Assembly: GCA_947589225.1 (NCBI GenBank)
Contig: CANQBC010000003.1
Span: 62,001-126,000 of the forward strand
DNA length: 64,000 nucleotides
Source: an uncultured Oscillospiraceae bacterium
GTDB taxonomy: Bacteria > Bacillota > Clostridia > Oscillospirales > Oscillospiraceae
Direction of reading: 5' to 3'
Part shown: positions 7,803-18,338 of the stretch, one piece after another
How the letters are laid out: the number at the start of each line of letters is the position of its first letter
Position numbering within the stretch: the first letter of the stretch is position 1
Translations under genes and position numbers: made by a program
Notes under the pieces: model-generated
The model's database searches: none
What the model saw: the letters and a program-made list of their open reading frames with translations, nothing else
What the model was told of the DNA's origin: nothing

Positions 7803-9470
7803 ATGAAAGGTTTTGAAAAGTACACCCGGCAGTATTTCATCCCGGAGGGCGACTACACCGGCTGGATGAAAAAGGACCACATCGAGAAGGCCCCCACGTG
7901 GTGCAGCGTGGACCTGCGGGACGGCAACCAGTCCCTCATCATCCCCATGAGCCTGGAGGAGAAGCTGGAGTTTTTCGACCTTTTGGTCAAGATCGGCTTC
8001 AAGGAGATCGAGGTGGGTTTCCCGGCGGCGTCGGAAACCGAGTACGAGTTCTGCCGCACGCTCATAGAGCGGGATCTCATCCCGGACGACGTCACCATCC
8101 AGGTGCTGACCCAGTCCAGGGAGCACATCATTAAAAAGACCTTCGAGGCCGTCTCCGGCTGCAAGAACGCCATCGTGCATCTATACAACTCCACCAGCGT
8201 GGCCCAGCGGCGGCAGGTGTTCAAAAAGTCGAAGCAGGAGATCATCGACATCGCCGTATTCGGGGCGAAGCTCTGCAAAGAATACAGAGAAAAGACCCCC
8301 GGCCATTTCCGCTTTGAGTACTCCCCTGAGAGCTTCACCGGCACCGAGCCTGAGTTCGCGCTGGAGATCTGCAACGCCGTCTCCGACGTGTGGAGGCCCT
8401 CGGAGGACGACAAGGTCATCTACAATCTGCCCGTGACAGTCTCCCACTCCATGCCCCACGTGTACGCCAGCCAGATCGAGTACATGTGCAAAAACCTCAA
8501 GTACCGCGACAATATCATCATCTCCCTCCACCCCCACAACGACCGGGGCTGCGCCGTGGCGGACACCGAAATGGGCATCCTTGCCGGGGCGCAGAGGGTC
8601 GAGGGGACTCTCTTCGGAAACGGCGAGCGCACGGGGAATGTGGACATCATCACCCTGGCCCTCAATATGTACTCCCAGGGGGTGGATCCCGAGCTCGACT
8701 TCCACGACCTGCCCTCTATCACCAGGACGTATGAGAAGGTCACCAGGATGCACGTATACGAGCGCCAGCCCTACTCCGGCGCGCTGGTATTCGCCGCCTT
8801 CTCCGGCTCCCATCAGGACGCCATCGCCAAGGGCATGCACTGGCGGGAGGATCATCCGGAGGAGCCCTGGACGGTCCCGTATTTGCCCATCGACCCCACG
8901 GATCTGGGGCGGGTCTACGAGGCGGACGTCATCCGCATCAACTCCCAGTCCGGCAAGGGCGGCATCGGGTATATCCTTGAAACGCAGTTCAACTACATCC
9001 TGCCGCCGAAGATGCGGGAAGCCTTTGGGTATCATATCAAGGGCATCTCCGACCGGGAGCACCGGGAGCTTCTGCCCCAGGAGATCTTCAATATCTTTAC
9101 GGATAATTACGTCAATGTAAAGTCCGTGATGAACGTGCCCGAGGCCCACTACGTCCAGGAGCCCGACGGCATCACCGCCGCGGTCACCGTCCTTTACAAG
9201 GGGGTAAAGCAGAAGGTCACCGCCTTCGGCAACGGACGCCTCGACGCCGTATCCAACGCCGTCAAGATGGTCATTGACCAGTCCTACACCCTGGAGGTCT
9301 ACACACAGCACGCCCTGGACGAGGGTTCCACCTCCAAGGCCGCCAGCTACGTGGGGATAAAAGCCGCGAACGGAGAGATGTTCTGGGGCGTGGGCGTCAG
9401 CCGGGATATCATCGTCAGCTCCATCAAGGCGCTGGTAAGCGCGGTCAACAGGCTGCTGGAGAAGAAATAA
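7803..9470 (+). CDS. leuA: 2-isopropylmalate synthase, LeuA2 type
   Basis: Catalyses acetyl-CoA plus 2-oxoisovalerate to 2-isopropylmalate, the committed leucine step. The DRE-TIM barrel begins with the metal and catalytic motif VDLRDGNQSL. HPHNDRGCAVAD carries the metal histidine and GTLFGNGERTGNVD is the family signature. The C-terminal regulatory domain (about residues 440-555) should bind leucine for feedback control. Length is 555 residues, as in the longer LeuA2 class rather than the E. coli-type enzyme. The start at 7803 has GGAAAGGG upstream and follows the leucine T-box terminator. It is the first gene of the cluster. Confidence 0.95.
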   Translation: MKGFEKYTRQYFIPEGDYTGWMKKDHIEKAPTWCSVDLRDGNQSLIIPMSLEEKLEFFDLLVKIGFKEIEVGFPAASETEYEFCRTLIERDLIPDDVTIQVLTQSREHIIKKTFEAVSGCKNAIVHLYNSTSVAQRRQVFKKSKQEIIDIAVFGAKLCKEYREKTPGHFRFEYSPESFTGTEPEFALEICNAVSDVWRPSEDDKVIYNLPVTVSHSMPHVYASQIEYMCKNLKYRDNIIISLHPHNDRGCAVADTEMGILAGAQRVEGTLFGNGERTGNVDIITLALNMYSQGVDPELDFHDLPSITRTYEKVTRMHVYERQPYSGALVFAAFSGSHQDAIAKGMHWREDHPEEPWTVPYLPIDPTDLGRVYEADVIRINSQSGKGGIGYILETQFNYILPPKMREAFGYHIKGISDREHRELLPQEIFNIFTDNYVNVKSVMNVPEAHYVQEPDGITAAVTVLYKGVKQKVTAFGNGRLDAVSNAVKMVIDQSYTLEVYTQHALDEGSTSKAASYVGIKAANGEMFWGVGVSRDIIVSSIKALVSAVNRLLEKK

Positions 9471-9544
9471 GCGGCTGAAAGAGGGCCGTCCCCCATCGGC
9501 CCATTCCCCCGATATACGCAATACTTCAGGATCAGGAGGATCAT

Positions 9545-11224
9545 ATGAAACTTACAGGAGCGCAGATCGTCGTCGAGACACTGATCGAGCTGGGCGTCAC
9601 CGACGTGTTCGGTTACCCCGGCGGACAGGTGCTGAATCTCTACGACGCCATATATGAGGCGGGCGACCGCCTCCACCACATTCTCACCGCCCACGAGCAG
9701 GGCGCCTCCCACGCCGCGGACGGCTACTCCCGCGCCACGGGCAAGGTGGGCGTGGTTATCGCCACCTCCGGCCCGGGAGCGACGAACCTGGTCACAGGCA
9801 TCGCCACCGCCATGCTGGACTCCGTCCCCATGGTGGCCATCACCGGCAACGTGCCCCAGGATCTCATAGGCCGGGACTCCTTCCAGGAGATCGACATCAC
9901 CGGCATCACCCTGCCCATCACGAAACACAACTACTTTATTCACGACGTCAACAAGCTGGCCGACAAGATCCGCGAGGCGTTCCGCATCGCCCGCTCCGGC
10001 CGCCCCGGCCCCGTGCTCATCGACATCCCCAAGGACATCCAGACGGCCGTGGGCGAGTACGAGCCGAAGCCCGTGGATCCGCCCTTCCCCCAGCGCGAGC
10101 CCGATCCCGGGAAGATCGCCGAGGCGGCGGCGCTCATCGACGGCAGGTCACGCCCCTTCATCCACATCGGCGGCGGCGTCATAGGCTCACGCACCTGGGA
10201 TCTGGTGACGGAGCTTGCCGACAAGATCGACGCCGTCATCGGCTGCTCCCTCATGGGGATCTCCGCGATCCCCTCGGATCACCCCAGATTTCTGGGGATG
10301 CAGGGCATGCACGGCCACTACGCCTCCTCCATGGCGTCCAATGACGCCGACCTCATTATCGCCATTGGCACCCGTTTCTCCGACCGCGCCACCGGAAACA
10401 AGGCCAAGTTCGCCAAAAGCTCCAAAATCATCCACATTGACGCGGATTTCGCGGAGATCTCCAAAAATATCACCGCCAACATCGGTATCTGCGGCGACAT
10501 CTCCATCGCCCTCCGGGAGCTTATCGACTCTGTCCACGAGGCCAACCACATGGACTGGATGGATCACATCGAGGACCTTCGGGACAAGGAGCTTTCTTTC
10601 CTTGTCGATGAGCCGGGAGTGCTGACGCCCCTGAAGGTCATGGAGACCGTCAATCAGTACAAGACCCCGGACACCCCCGTAGCCACCGACGTGGGCCAGC
10701 ACCAGATGTGGGCCGCCCAGTATATCCGCTTCCAGAAGCCCAGAAAGATGATCTCCTCCGGGGGACTGGGCACCATGGGCTTCGGCCTGGGGGCCGCCAT
10801 CGGGGCCGCCGTGGGGACAGGGGAACACACCGTCCTCATCACAGGCGACGGGAGCTTCGGCATGAACCTCAACGAGCTGGCTACCGCCGTCACCTACCAT
10901 GTCCCCGTCACCGTCGTCCTCATCAACAATAAAACTTTGGGCATGGTCCGCCAGTGGCAGACGCTCTTCTTCAACCACCATTACGCGGACACCAATCTGG
11001 ACGTGCGCAGGACCGACTTTGTGAAGCTGGCCGAGGCGTTCGGGGCGGTGGGCGTCCGGGCCGAGACGCCCGAAGAGTTCGAGGACGCCTTTGAAAAGGC
11101 CATCCGCTCCGATGAGGTCACCGTTATCGACTGCCGCATCGACAAGGACGAGTTCGTCCTCCCGATGCTGCCTCCCGGCGGCGCCATCGACGACATCATC
11201 ACGGTCAAAAAGAAGGGGGTGTGA
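9545..11224 (+). CDS. ilvB: acetolactate synthase large (catalytic) subunit
   Basis: A thiamine-diphosphate and FAD enzyme that condenses pyruvate with pyruvate or 2-oxobutyrate. The N-terminal pyrimidine domain has GYPGGQVLNLYD and the catalytic glutamate in HEQGASHAADGY. The FAD domain covers roughly residues 190-335. The C-terminal PP domain has the ThDP-binding GDGSFGMNLNELATA with NNKTLGMVRQWQ. Length is 559 residues, normal. AGGAGGATCAT precedes the ATG. The regulatory subunit gene ilvN begins three bases after the stop, so a stoichiometric complex is expected. Confidence 0.96.
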   Translation: MKLTGAQIVVETLIELGVTDVFGYPGGQVLNLYDAIYEAGDRLHHILTAHEQGASHAADGYSRATGKVGVVIATSGPGATNLVTGIATAMLDSVPMVAITGNVPQDLIGRDSFQEIDITGITLPITKHNYFIHDVNKLADKIREAFRIARSGRPGPVLIDIPKDIQTAVGEYEPKPVDPPFPQREPDPGKIAEAAALIDGRSRPFIHIGGGVIGSRTWDLVTELADKIDAVIGCSLMGISAIPSDHPRFLGMQGMHGHYASSMASNDADLIIAIGTRFSDRATGNKAKFAKSSKIIHIDADFAEISKNITANIGICGDISIALRELIDSVHEANHMDWMDHIEDLRDKELSFLVDEPGVLTPLKVMETVNQYKTPDTPVATDVGQHQMWAAQYIRFQKPRKMISSGGLGTMGFGLGAAIGAAVGTGEHTVLITGDGSFGMNLNELATAVTYHVPVTVVLINNKTLGMVRQWQTLFFNHHYADTNLDVRRTDFVKLAEAFGAVGVRAETPEEFEDAFEKAIRSDEVTVIDCRIDKDEFVLPMLPPGGAIDDIITVKKKGV

Positions 11225-11227
11225 ACC

Positions 11228-11752
11228 GTGGCGGAAAATAAGGGCAACAAATTCGTTATCGCCGTGTACGTGGAGAACAAGTTTGGCGTTCTCACCCGCG
11301 TCACCAGTATGTTCACCCGCCGCGGCTTCAACATCGACTCTCTGACCGTGGGCGTCACCGAGTCGCCGGAGTATTCCCGCATCACCATCACCATGTCCGG
11401 CGACGGATACGCCAGGGCGCAGATGCTCAACCAGCTTCGGAAGCTCTTCAACGTCAAGAAGGTGGAGCTTTTGGAGGAGACGGACGCCATCGAGCGGGAG
11501 CTGGTGCTGGTGAAAATACGCAACGACCCGGACAACCACCAGCGGGTGCTTTCGGCCCTGGATATCTTCAAGGCCAAGATCATCAACTACTCCGTGGAGG
11601 CTCTGTGCATCGAGGTAACCGGCACTCCGGACAAGATCGACGCCCTCATCGAGATGATCAAGCCCTTAGGGATCATCGAGCTGTGCCGCACGGGCATCGT
11701 GGCCCTCCAGAAGGGCGGCGGCTCCATCATGGAGTCGGACGACGTGAACTGA
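11228..11752 (+). CDS. ilvN: acetolactate synthase small (regulatory) subunit
   Basis: A 174-residue regulatory partner of IlvB. An N-terminal ACT domain (KFVIAVYVENKFGVLTRVTS, about residues 9-85) is followed by the ACT-like C-terminal domain that in this family is required to activate the large subunit. Valine feedback is known for the family and depends on the ACT interface. The start is GTG at 11228, with AAGGGGGTG upstream overlapping the ilvB stop region. The length and the motif RRGFNIDSLTVG are typical. Confidence 0.95.
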   Translation: MAENKGNKFVIAVYVENKFGVLTRVTSMFTRRGFNIDSLTVGVTESPEYSRITITMSGDGYARAQMLNQLRKLFNVKKVELLEETDAIERELVLVKIRNDPDNHQRVLSALDIFKAKIINYSVEALCIEVTGTPDKIDALIEMIKPLGIIELCRTGIVALQKGGGSIMESDDVN

Positions 11753-12829
<1,077 letters not shown>

Positions 12830-12837
12830 ATTAAACT

Positions 12838-13012
12838 GGCTTGAAAGGCCGCAAAGCGGCCTTTCAAGCCATAAGGGAACGTGCGGGATATGTTTTCAAA
12901 TGATTATTTGAAAACATATCCCTGCTGTCACGCCGCGCGCACGCCCGTTGGGCGCACACTTGCGTGACAAAAGGGATTTTTCGCAAGGCGCATGTCCTTG
13001 CGAAAAATATTT
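12838..13012 (+). repeat. composite four-hairpin intergenic element, copy B
   Basis: Hairpin 1 has a perfect 15-bp stem (GGCTTGAAAGGCCGC, loop AAA). The joint is GGGAACGTGCGG. Hairpin 2 has a perfect 15-bp stem (GATATGTTTTCAAAT and its complement, loop GATT). After CCTGCT, hairpin 3 is closed by GTCACGC/GCGTGAC (12927-12968). Hairpin 4 is ATTTTTCGCAAGG and CCTTGCGAAAAAT with loop CGCATGT. Stems differ entirely from copy A while joints and loops are shared, and every stem remains paired. Confidence 0.8.
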
Positions 13013-13063
13013 GAAATAGATAGTTTGGCGAACCCTTCCAAGTTTTATGAAAGGAAAATCACA

Positions 13064-13438
13064 ATGGTCAGGGACACCATAGTCAACGGCTACGAGAACG
13101 GCAGACATGAGGTCGTGACCCTCTGCGGCAGTACCCGCTTCAAGGACGATTTTCAAAAAGCCCAGGAATCCCTGACTTTGGCGGGTAAGCTTGTGATCTC
13201 CCTCGGCTTTTTCGAGCACGCCGAGGGCAAAACCATTTCCCCTGAGACCGAGGCCCTTCTGGCGGAGATTCACCGGCAGAGAATCGATATGTCCGACTCT
13301 ATATTCGTCATAAACCGGGACGATTACATCGGCAACAGCACCGCCTCCGAGATCGAGTACGCCAGGGCCGCGGGGAAGGCCGTGAAATTTATGTTCCCCC
13401 ACGGCGCCCGGGCTCAGACAGGGAACCTTCAGGAATAA
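13064..13438 (+). CDS. nucleoside 2-deoxyribosyltransferase-fold protein with an IlvD-like N-terminal tag
   Basis: The core (VTLCGSTRFKDDF, then a helix, then SDSIFVINRDDYIGNSTASEIEYARAAGKAV) is typical of small proteins with the nucleoside 2-deoxyribosyltransferase / DUF4406-like fold. The catalytic substrate is unknown. The first 15 residues (MVRDTIVNGYENGRH) are not part of that fold. They match the start of IlvD encoded next ([15 protein letters not shown]) at 11 of 15 positions, and the DNA is similar too. AAAGGAAA precedes the ATG. The gene lies 15 bases before ilvD, so it appears to carry a duplicated copy of the ilvD 5' end. A role in branched-chain synthesis is not implied by the fold. 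Confidence 0.8.
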   Translation: MVRDTIVNGYENGRHEVVTLCGSTRFKDDFQKAQESLTLAGKLVISLGFFEHAEGKTISPETEALLAEIHRQRIDMSDSIFVINRDDYIGNSTASEIEYARAAGKAVKFMFPHGARAQTGNLQE

Positions 13439-13453
13439 AAAGGAGGAATTAGA

Positions 13454-15118
13454 ATGGTAAAAGACACCATCGTGGGCGGCTACGAAAACGCGCCGCACAG
13501 GTCGCTTTACTACGCCCTGGGGCTCACCGACGAGGAGCTTTCACGGCCCCTTATCGGCATCGTGAGCAGCTATAACGAGATCGTCCCCGGCCACATGAAC
13601 CTCGATAAGATCACCGAGGCCGTGAAAACCGGCGTCGCCATGGCCGGCGGCACCCCCATCGTCTTCCCCGCCATCGCCGTCTGCGACGGCATCGCCATGG
13701 GGCATGTGGGCATGAAGTACTCCCTTGTCACCCGCGACCTGATCGCCGACTCCACCGAGTGCATGGTGATGGCCCACGGGTTTGACGGGCTTGTGATGAT
13801 CCCCAACTGCGACAAGAACGTCCCCGGCCTTCTGATGGCGGCGGCGAGACTCAATCTCCCCACCGTGTTCGTCTCCGGCGGCCCCATGCTGGCCGGCCGC
13901 GTGGATGGACACAAGACAAGCCTTTCCAGTATGTTTGAGGCCGTGGGCGCGTACTCGGCGGGTAAGATCGACGAGGCGAAGCTCCGGGAGTACGAGTGCA
14001 AGACCTGCCCCTCCTGCGGCTCCTGCTCCGGCATGTACACCGCCAATTCCATGAACTGCCTCACCGAGGTGCTGGGCATGGGCCTGCGGGGCAACGGCAC
14101 CATCCCGGCGGCATACTCGGCCCGCATCTCCCTGGCCAAGAGGGCCGGGATGCAGGTGATGGAGCTGGTGCGCAAGGGCATCCGCGCCCGGGATATCATG
14201 ACCGAGGCCGCCATTCGCAACGCCCTCACCGCCGACATGGCTCTGGGTTGCTCCACCAACTCCATGCTGCACCTGCCGGCCATCGCCAACGAGTGCGGGG
14301 TGGACTTCAACCTCAATATGGCAAACGAGATCAGCGCCAAAACGCCGAACCTCTGCCACCTGGCCCCCGCCGGCCCCACCTACATGGAGGATCTCAACGA
14401 GGCCGGAGGCGTGTACGCGGTGCTCAAGGAGCTGAGCAAAAAGGGCCTTATCGACACCTCCGTCATGACCTGTACCGGCAAAACTCTCGGCGAGAACATA
14501 GCCGACGCGGAAAATCTGAATCCCGAGGTCATCCGCCCCATCGATAATCCCTACTCCCAGACCGGCGGCATCGCGGTGCTCTTCGGGAACCTGGCGGAGA
14601 ACGGCTGCGTGGTGAAGCGCTCCGCCGTTGCCCCCGAGATGCTTGTCCACGAGGGCCCGGCCCGCGTTTTTAACAGCGAGGAGGAGGCCATCAAGGTCAT
14701 CCACGGCGGAGACATCCACCCCGGCGACGTGGTGGTCATCCGCTATGAGGGCCCCGCCGGCGGCCCCGGTATGCGCGAAATGCTCAACCCCACCTCCGCC
14801 ATCGCGGGCGCGGGCCTGGACAAGGAGGTGGCCCTTATCACCGACGGCCGCTTCTCCGGCGCCACGAGAGGCGCGGCTATCGGCCACATCAGCCCCGAGG
14901 CGGCCTCCGGCGGCCTCATCGCCTATGTCCACGAGGGGGACACCATCGCCATAGACATCCCGAACCACACCATCACCCTGAAGGTGGATGATGAGGAGAT
15001 CGCCCGCCGCAGAGCTTCCGAAAAGCCCATGGTGAAGGCCAATATCACCGGCTACTTAAAGCGCTACGCCGCCGCCGTGAGCTCCGCCGACAAGGGCGCG
15101 ATCATCAATAAGCGATAA
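13454..15118 (+). CDS. ilvD: dihydroxy-acid dehydratase
   Basis: Dehydrates dihydroxyisovalerate and its isoleucine homologue to the 2-oxo acids. Fe-S cluster ligands are visible in NCDKNVPG and in [19 protein letters not shown]. The C-terminal swivel domain carries [16 protein letters not shown]. Length is 554 residues, normal. AAAGGAGG lies upstream of the ATG. The oxygen-sensitive cluster fits an anaerobe. About 1 kb of repeat sequence separates it from leuC. Confidence 0.96.
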   Translation: MVKDTIVGGYENAPHRSLYYALGLTDEELSRPLIGIVSSYNEIVPGHMNLDKITEAVKTGVAMAGGTPIVFPAIAVCDGIAMGHVGMKYSLVTRDLIADSTECMVMAHGFDGLVMIPNCDKNVPGLLMAAARLNLPTVFVSGGPMLAGRVDGHKTSLSSMFEAVGAYSAGKIDEAKLREYECKTCPSCGSCSGMYTANSMNCLTEVLGMGLRGNGTIPAAYSARISLAKRAGMQVMELVRKGIRARDIMTEAAIRNALTADMALGCSTNSMLHLPAIANECGVDFNLNMANEISAKTPNLCHLAPAGPTYMEDLNEAGGVYAVLKELSKKGLIDTSVMTCTGKTLGENIADAENLNPEVIRPIDNPYSQTGGIAVLFGNLAENGCVVKRSAVAPEMLVHEGPARVFNSEEEAIKVIHGGDIHPGDVVVIRYEGPAGGPGMREMLNPTSAIAGAGLDKEVALITDGRFSGATRGAAIGHISPEAASGGLIAYVHEGDTIAIDIPNHTITLKVDDEEIARRRASEKPMVKANITGYLKRYAAAVSSADKGAIINKR

Positions 15119-16105
15119 AGCCTCCGGCGGTGGGTTGCCGTGAACACGGCAAGAGGTGTCCGCCCGGTGGGCGGGATTTACTTTCCATTCTTTTGTTTCG
15201 TCAAAAGAATGGAAAGTAACAAAGGGAAGAAAACCGACCAGCGGGGGATTTCGTCGTCGTCGCGGATGCCGCTTAACCTCGGACTCCCTTCGGTCGCCCT
15301 CAGGCGCGGGCATCGCTCCTCCTCTCCCCACGCAATCTCCGCTTGCGCGGGGGCCCCAAAGCGGATGCCGCTTTGCTTCGGACTCATCGTCCTCACACGA
15401 GCCGCTTTGCTTCGGGCTCCCTTCGGTCGCCCTCGGGCGCTGGCTCGGTTTGTCCTCTCCCCAACAGGCTTTGCCTGTCGGGGGCCCCAGCCCCCTTGGA
15501 ACCCCTTTTAAAAACGACCGGCTTAGGGGGCCTGCGGGCCCCCTGCTGGACACACCCCCGGGGGAACGCCCCGACGGGGAAACGGCTATCGTTGGGGCAA
15601 ATAGTCTCCCCTCAGAGAGGGGCGCCAATGGGGGCGCGGCACGGGGCAAATAGGACGCACGATGCCCTCCGCGCCAGCGCGGCCCCGGTTAGACGCTGAG
15701 GCCGGTTGAGTGCCGTGGTGAGCGGCTAAGCGGGTTTAGGCGCAGAGACAATGCGATGCCGTCCCGCGCGGATATGAGTGGTTCCATTGGTCTCGAAAAG
15801 AGACGCGTCAGCCGTCCCGTCGTAATGAGGCTGAAAGCCCGATTTTCCACCGCACCAAAAAAAGACATTTTCTCTCTTTTGAAGCTTTTCCTCTCTTTTG
15901 TGTCCAACAAAAGAGAGAAAAGCGTAAGGCTTGCCGGGCCTCCCCGGCCCTCCCCGCCGCCGTCCGGCGGCACCCGCCCGGTCACGCCCGTGACCAAACC
16001 CCGTCACGGGGGCCCGTGCCCCCCGTCCGCCAGCGGCGGACACCACTGGCCGTTTCACGGCCAACCCCCGGCCGCCGGGTGAGGCGGCAATCATCAACGC
16101 AAGGA
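15119..16105 (+). repeat. composite repeat island 1 between ilvD and leuC (modules Q, M, M, P, R, H)
   Basis: No credible gene. In order: a hairpin with arms TTACTTTCCATTCTTTTG (15178 onward) and AACAAAGGGAAGAAAA after it (Q). Next come two inverted copies of the GAGAGGAGGAG module (M, 15251-15353 and 15398-15490). Then AAAAACGACCGGCTTAGGGG with a GGGGGCC hairpin (P, 15509-15580). Then a 280-bp unit containing CGCGCGGATATG and ending in a hairpin of AACAAAAGAGAGAAAAG (R, 15670-15930). Last is a chain of short hairpins (H, 15956-16080), for example GTCCGCC-AGC-GGCGGAC. The argR/recN gap repeats this order apart from M. Confidence 0.8.
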
Positions 16106-16115
16106 TGTGAATAAT

Positions 16116-17381
16116 ATGCCCATGACCATGTCGCAAAAGATCCTGGCCGCCCACGCGGGGCTGGAGTCCGTAGAGGCGGGACAGCTGATCTTATGCAATT
16201 TAGACCGTATTCACGGAAACGACATCACCTCCCCGGTGGCCATCCGGGAATTTAAAAAGATGGGGTTTGAAAAAGTGGCAAACCCCGACCGCGTCACCCT
16301 TATCATGGACCACTTCGTCCCCAACAAGGACATCAAGGCCGCCCAGCAGTGCAAGTGCTGCCGGGAGTTCGCCTCAGAGCAGGAGCTGGAGAGCTTCTAC
16401 GATGTGGGCCGTATGGGCATCGAGCACGCCCTGATCCCCGAGGAGGGGCTTGTGGTCACCGGGGACGTGGCCATCGGCGCGGACTCCCACACCTGCACCT
16501 ACGGGGCGCTGGGCGCGTTTTCCACGGGCGTGGGTTCCACCGATATGGCTTTCGGCATGGCCACGGGCAAAGCGTGGTTCAAGGTTCCCTCCGCCCTCAA
16601 ATTTGTCCTCACCGGCGCGCTTCCCAAATACGTCTCCGGCAAGGATCTCATTTTACATATCATCGGTATGATCGGCGTGGACGGGGCGCGCTACAAGTCC
16701 ATGGAGTTCACCGGCCCCGGCGCGCACAGCCTCTCCATGCCGGATCGCCTCACCGTCTGCAACATGGCCATCGAGGCCGGGGCGAAAAACGGCATCTTCG
16801 AGGTGGATGACGTGACCCTGGCCTATGAAAAGGAGCACGCGAAGCGGGAAATTCGCATCTTCAAGGCCGACGAGGACGCGGAGTACGACGCCGTCTACGA
16901 GATCGACCTTTCCAAGCTCCGGCCCACCGTGGCCTTCCCGCATCTTCCCGAAAACACAAAGACCATCGACGAGTGCGGCGACGTCAAGATCGACCAGGTG
17001 GTCATCGGCTCCTGCACCAACGGTCTTTTCAAGGATATGGCCGAGGCGGACGAGATTTTGAAGGGCCGGAAGGTGGCAAAAAACGTCCGGGCCATCATCA
17101 TCCCCGCCACCCAGGACATCTATCTCAAATGCCTCGAGGCCGGCTTCATAAAGGACTTCATCGAGGCCGGCTGCGTCGTCTCCACCCCCACCTGCGGGCC
17201 GTGCCTGGGCGGGTACATGGGCATCCTGGCCGAGGGTGAGAGGTGCGTATCCACCACCAACCGCAACTTCGTGGGCCGCATGGGCCACGTCCAGAGCGAG
17301 GTCTATTTAGCCAGCCCCGCCACCGCCGCCGCCAGCGCCGTGCTGGGGCGTATCGCTTCCGCCCAGGAGGTTATGAGATGA
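16116..17381 (+). CDS. leuC: 3-isopropylmalate dehydratase large subunit
   Basis: Aconitase-family subunit carrying a [4Fe-4S] cluster, with ligands in GSCTNG and [12 protein letters not shown]. It isomerises 2- to 3-isopropylmalate together with LeuD. Substrate and signature motifs [20 protein letters not shown] are intact. Length is about 421 residues, as in the HACN/LeuC class common in anaerobes. I chose the ATG at 16116; GTG 16107 and ATG 16122 are in frame nearby, and the AAGGATG site fits the middle one best. The stop overlaps the leuD start by four bases (ATGA), so the two are translationally coupled. Confidence 0.95.
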   Translation: MPMTMSQKILAAHAGLESVEAGQLILCNLDRIHGNDITSPVAIREFKKMGFEKVANPDRVTLIMDHFVPNKDIKAAQQCKCCREFASEQELESFYDVGRMGIEHALIPEEGLVVTGDVAIGADSHTCTYGALGAFSTGVGSTDMAFGMATGKAWFKVPSALKFVLTGALPKYVSGKDLILHIIGMIGVDGARYKSMEFTGPGAHSLSMPDRLTVCNMAIEAGAKNGIFEVDDVTLAYEKEHAKREIRIFKADEDAEYDAVYEIDLSKLRPTVAFPHLPENTKTIDECGDVKIDQVVIGSCTNGLFKDMAEADEILKGRKVAKNVRAIIIPATQDIYLKCLEAGFIKDFIEAGCVVSTPTCGPCLGGYMGILAEGERCVSTTNRNFVGRMGHVQSEVYLASPATAAASAVLGRIASAQEVMR

Positions 17382-17872
17382 AATGTAATGGAAAGGCCGT
17401 CAAGTACGGCGACAACGTGGACACCGACGTCATCATCCCCGCCCGCTACCTGAACACCAGCGACCCCAGGGAGCTGGCGGCCCACTGTATGGAGGACATC
17501 GACAAGTCCTTCCACAGCAAGATCGCCGAGGGCAACATCATGGTGGGCGGCGAGAACTTCGGCTGCGGCTCCTCCCGCGAGCACGCCCCCATCGCCATCA
17601 AGGCCAGCGGCATAAGCCTCGTCATTGCCAAGTCCTTTGCCCGCATCTTCTACCGCAACGCCATCAACATCGGTCTTGCCATCGTGGAGTGCCCGGAGGC
17701 CGCCCAGGCCATTGAGGAGGGCCACGAGGTCAGCGCCGACCTGGACGAGGGGGTCATTACGGATCTCACCACGGGCAAAAGCTTCAAAACCGAACCCTTC
17801 CCGGCATTTATCCAGAACATCATCTCCGCCGGGGGACTTGTCAACGCCGCCAAAAGCGGGATCCTTTCGTGA
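17378..17872 (+). CDS. leuD: 3-isopropylmalate dehydratase small subunit
   Basis: The swivelling domain partner of LeuC, 164 residues. Signature segments are [14 protein letters not shown] at the start, [14 protein letters not shown] in the middle, and the [17 protein letters not shown] strand. [10 protein letters not shown] carries the serine and arginine that contact substrate. The start overlaps the leuC stop. The length fits the short archaeal/clostridial LeuD type rather than the longer enterobacterial one. Confidence 0.95.
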   Translation: MKCNGKAVKYGDNVDTDVIIPARYLNTSDPRELAAHCMEDIDKSFHSKIAEGNIMVGGENFGCGSSREHAPIAIKASGISLVIAKSFARIFYRNAINIGLAIVECPEAAQAIEEGHEVSADLDEGVITDLTTGKSFKTEPFPAFIQNIISAGGLVNAAKSGILS

Positions 17873-17914
17873 AAGGATCTGAAGCTGTCAATTGGATTTT
17901 TGCCCGTCCGCCCG

Positions 17915-18294
17915 GACGGAAGGGTTGTTTTACTTTCTTCTCTTTTGTGCTGACAAAAGAGAAGAAAGTAACAAAGAAGAGAAAATCAGGTTTTTGGGGT
18001 CGGTGGGGACTTTAGGCTCCTGCCGTGTATCTCGGTCCGGCTCCCGCGTCCCGGTCGATACGCCTGGGTGGAACCATATCCGCGCGGTCCGTTGTCGAAT
18101 TGGCTCAGCATCACATTCGCTTGGCCGCTTACGCTGGTGGTGGTTGTGACCTGGGTGGTTCTGTTTGGGGCCGCGCTCCACGGGTGCTTGTTGTGGGGCC
18201 CGCCTTGGGTGCGGAGCTCAACGGGGGTGGTACGCCGCACGATTTTAAAAAGGTTTTTAAAATTGTTTGCCTTTGGCAAAGTCATTTTGAAAAT
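17915..18294 (-). repeat. left arm of the inverted repeat flanking the pyrophosphatase-like gene
   Basis: Read on the minus strand this is another R-type unit: AAGCGGCCAAGCG, then CCGCGCGGATATGGTTC, ending in a Q/R hairpin (ACTTTCTTCTCTTTTGT with its complement, 17930-17970). Its inner end, 18250-18294, holds AAGGTTTTT..TTTGCCTTTGGCAAA. The same sequence recurs, inverted, at 18704-18748. No gene is supported here; 17873-18338 is otherwise empty apart from the ribosome-binding site of the next gene. Confidence 0.75.
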
Positions 18295-18338
18295 ATAATT
18301 GCGCGGCTTGCTGATAAATCGAAGTTTGGAGGGATATT

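Noticed and set aside
15056..15649. Minus-strand open frame of about 197 codons across island 1
   Set aside because: It runs through repeat modules M and Q and into the ilvD end. The recurring ESE.KRHP peptide comes from the repeat, and the stem swaps in other copies break the frame.
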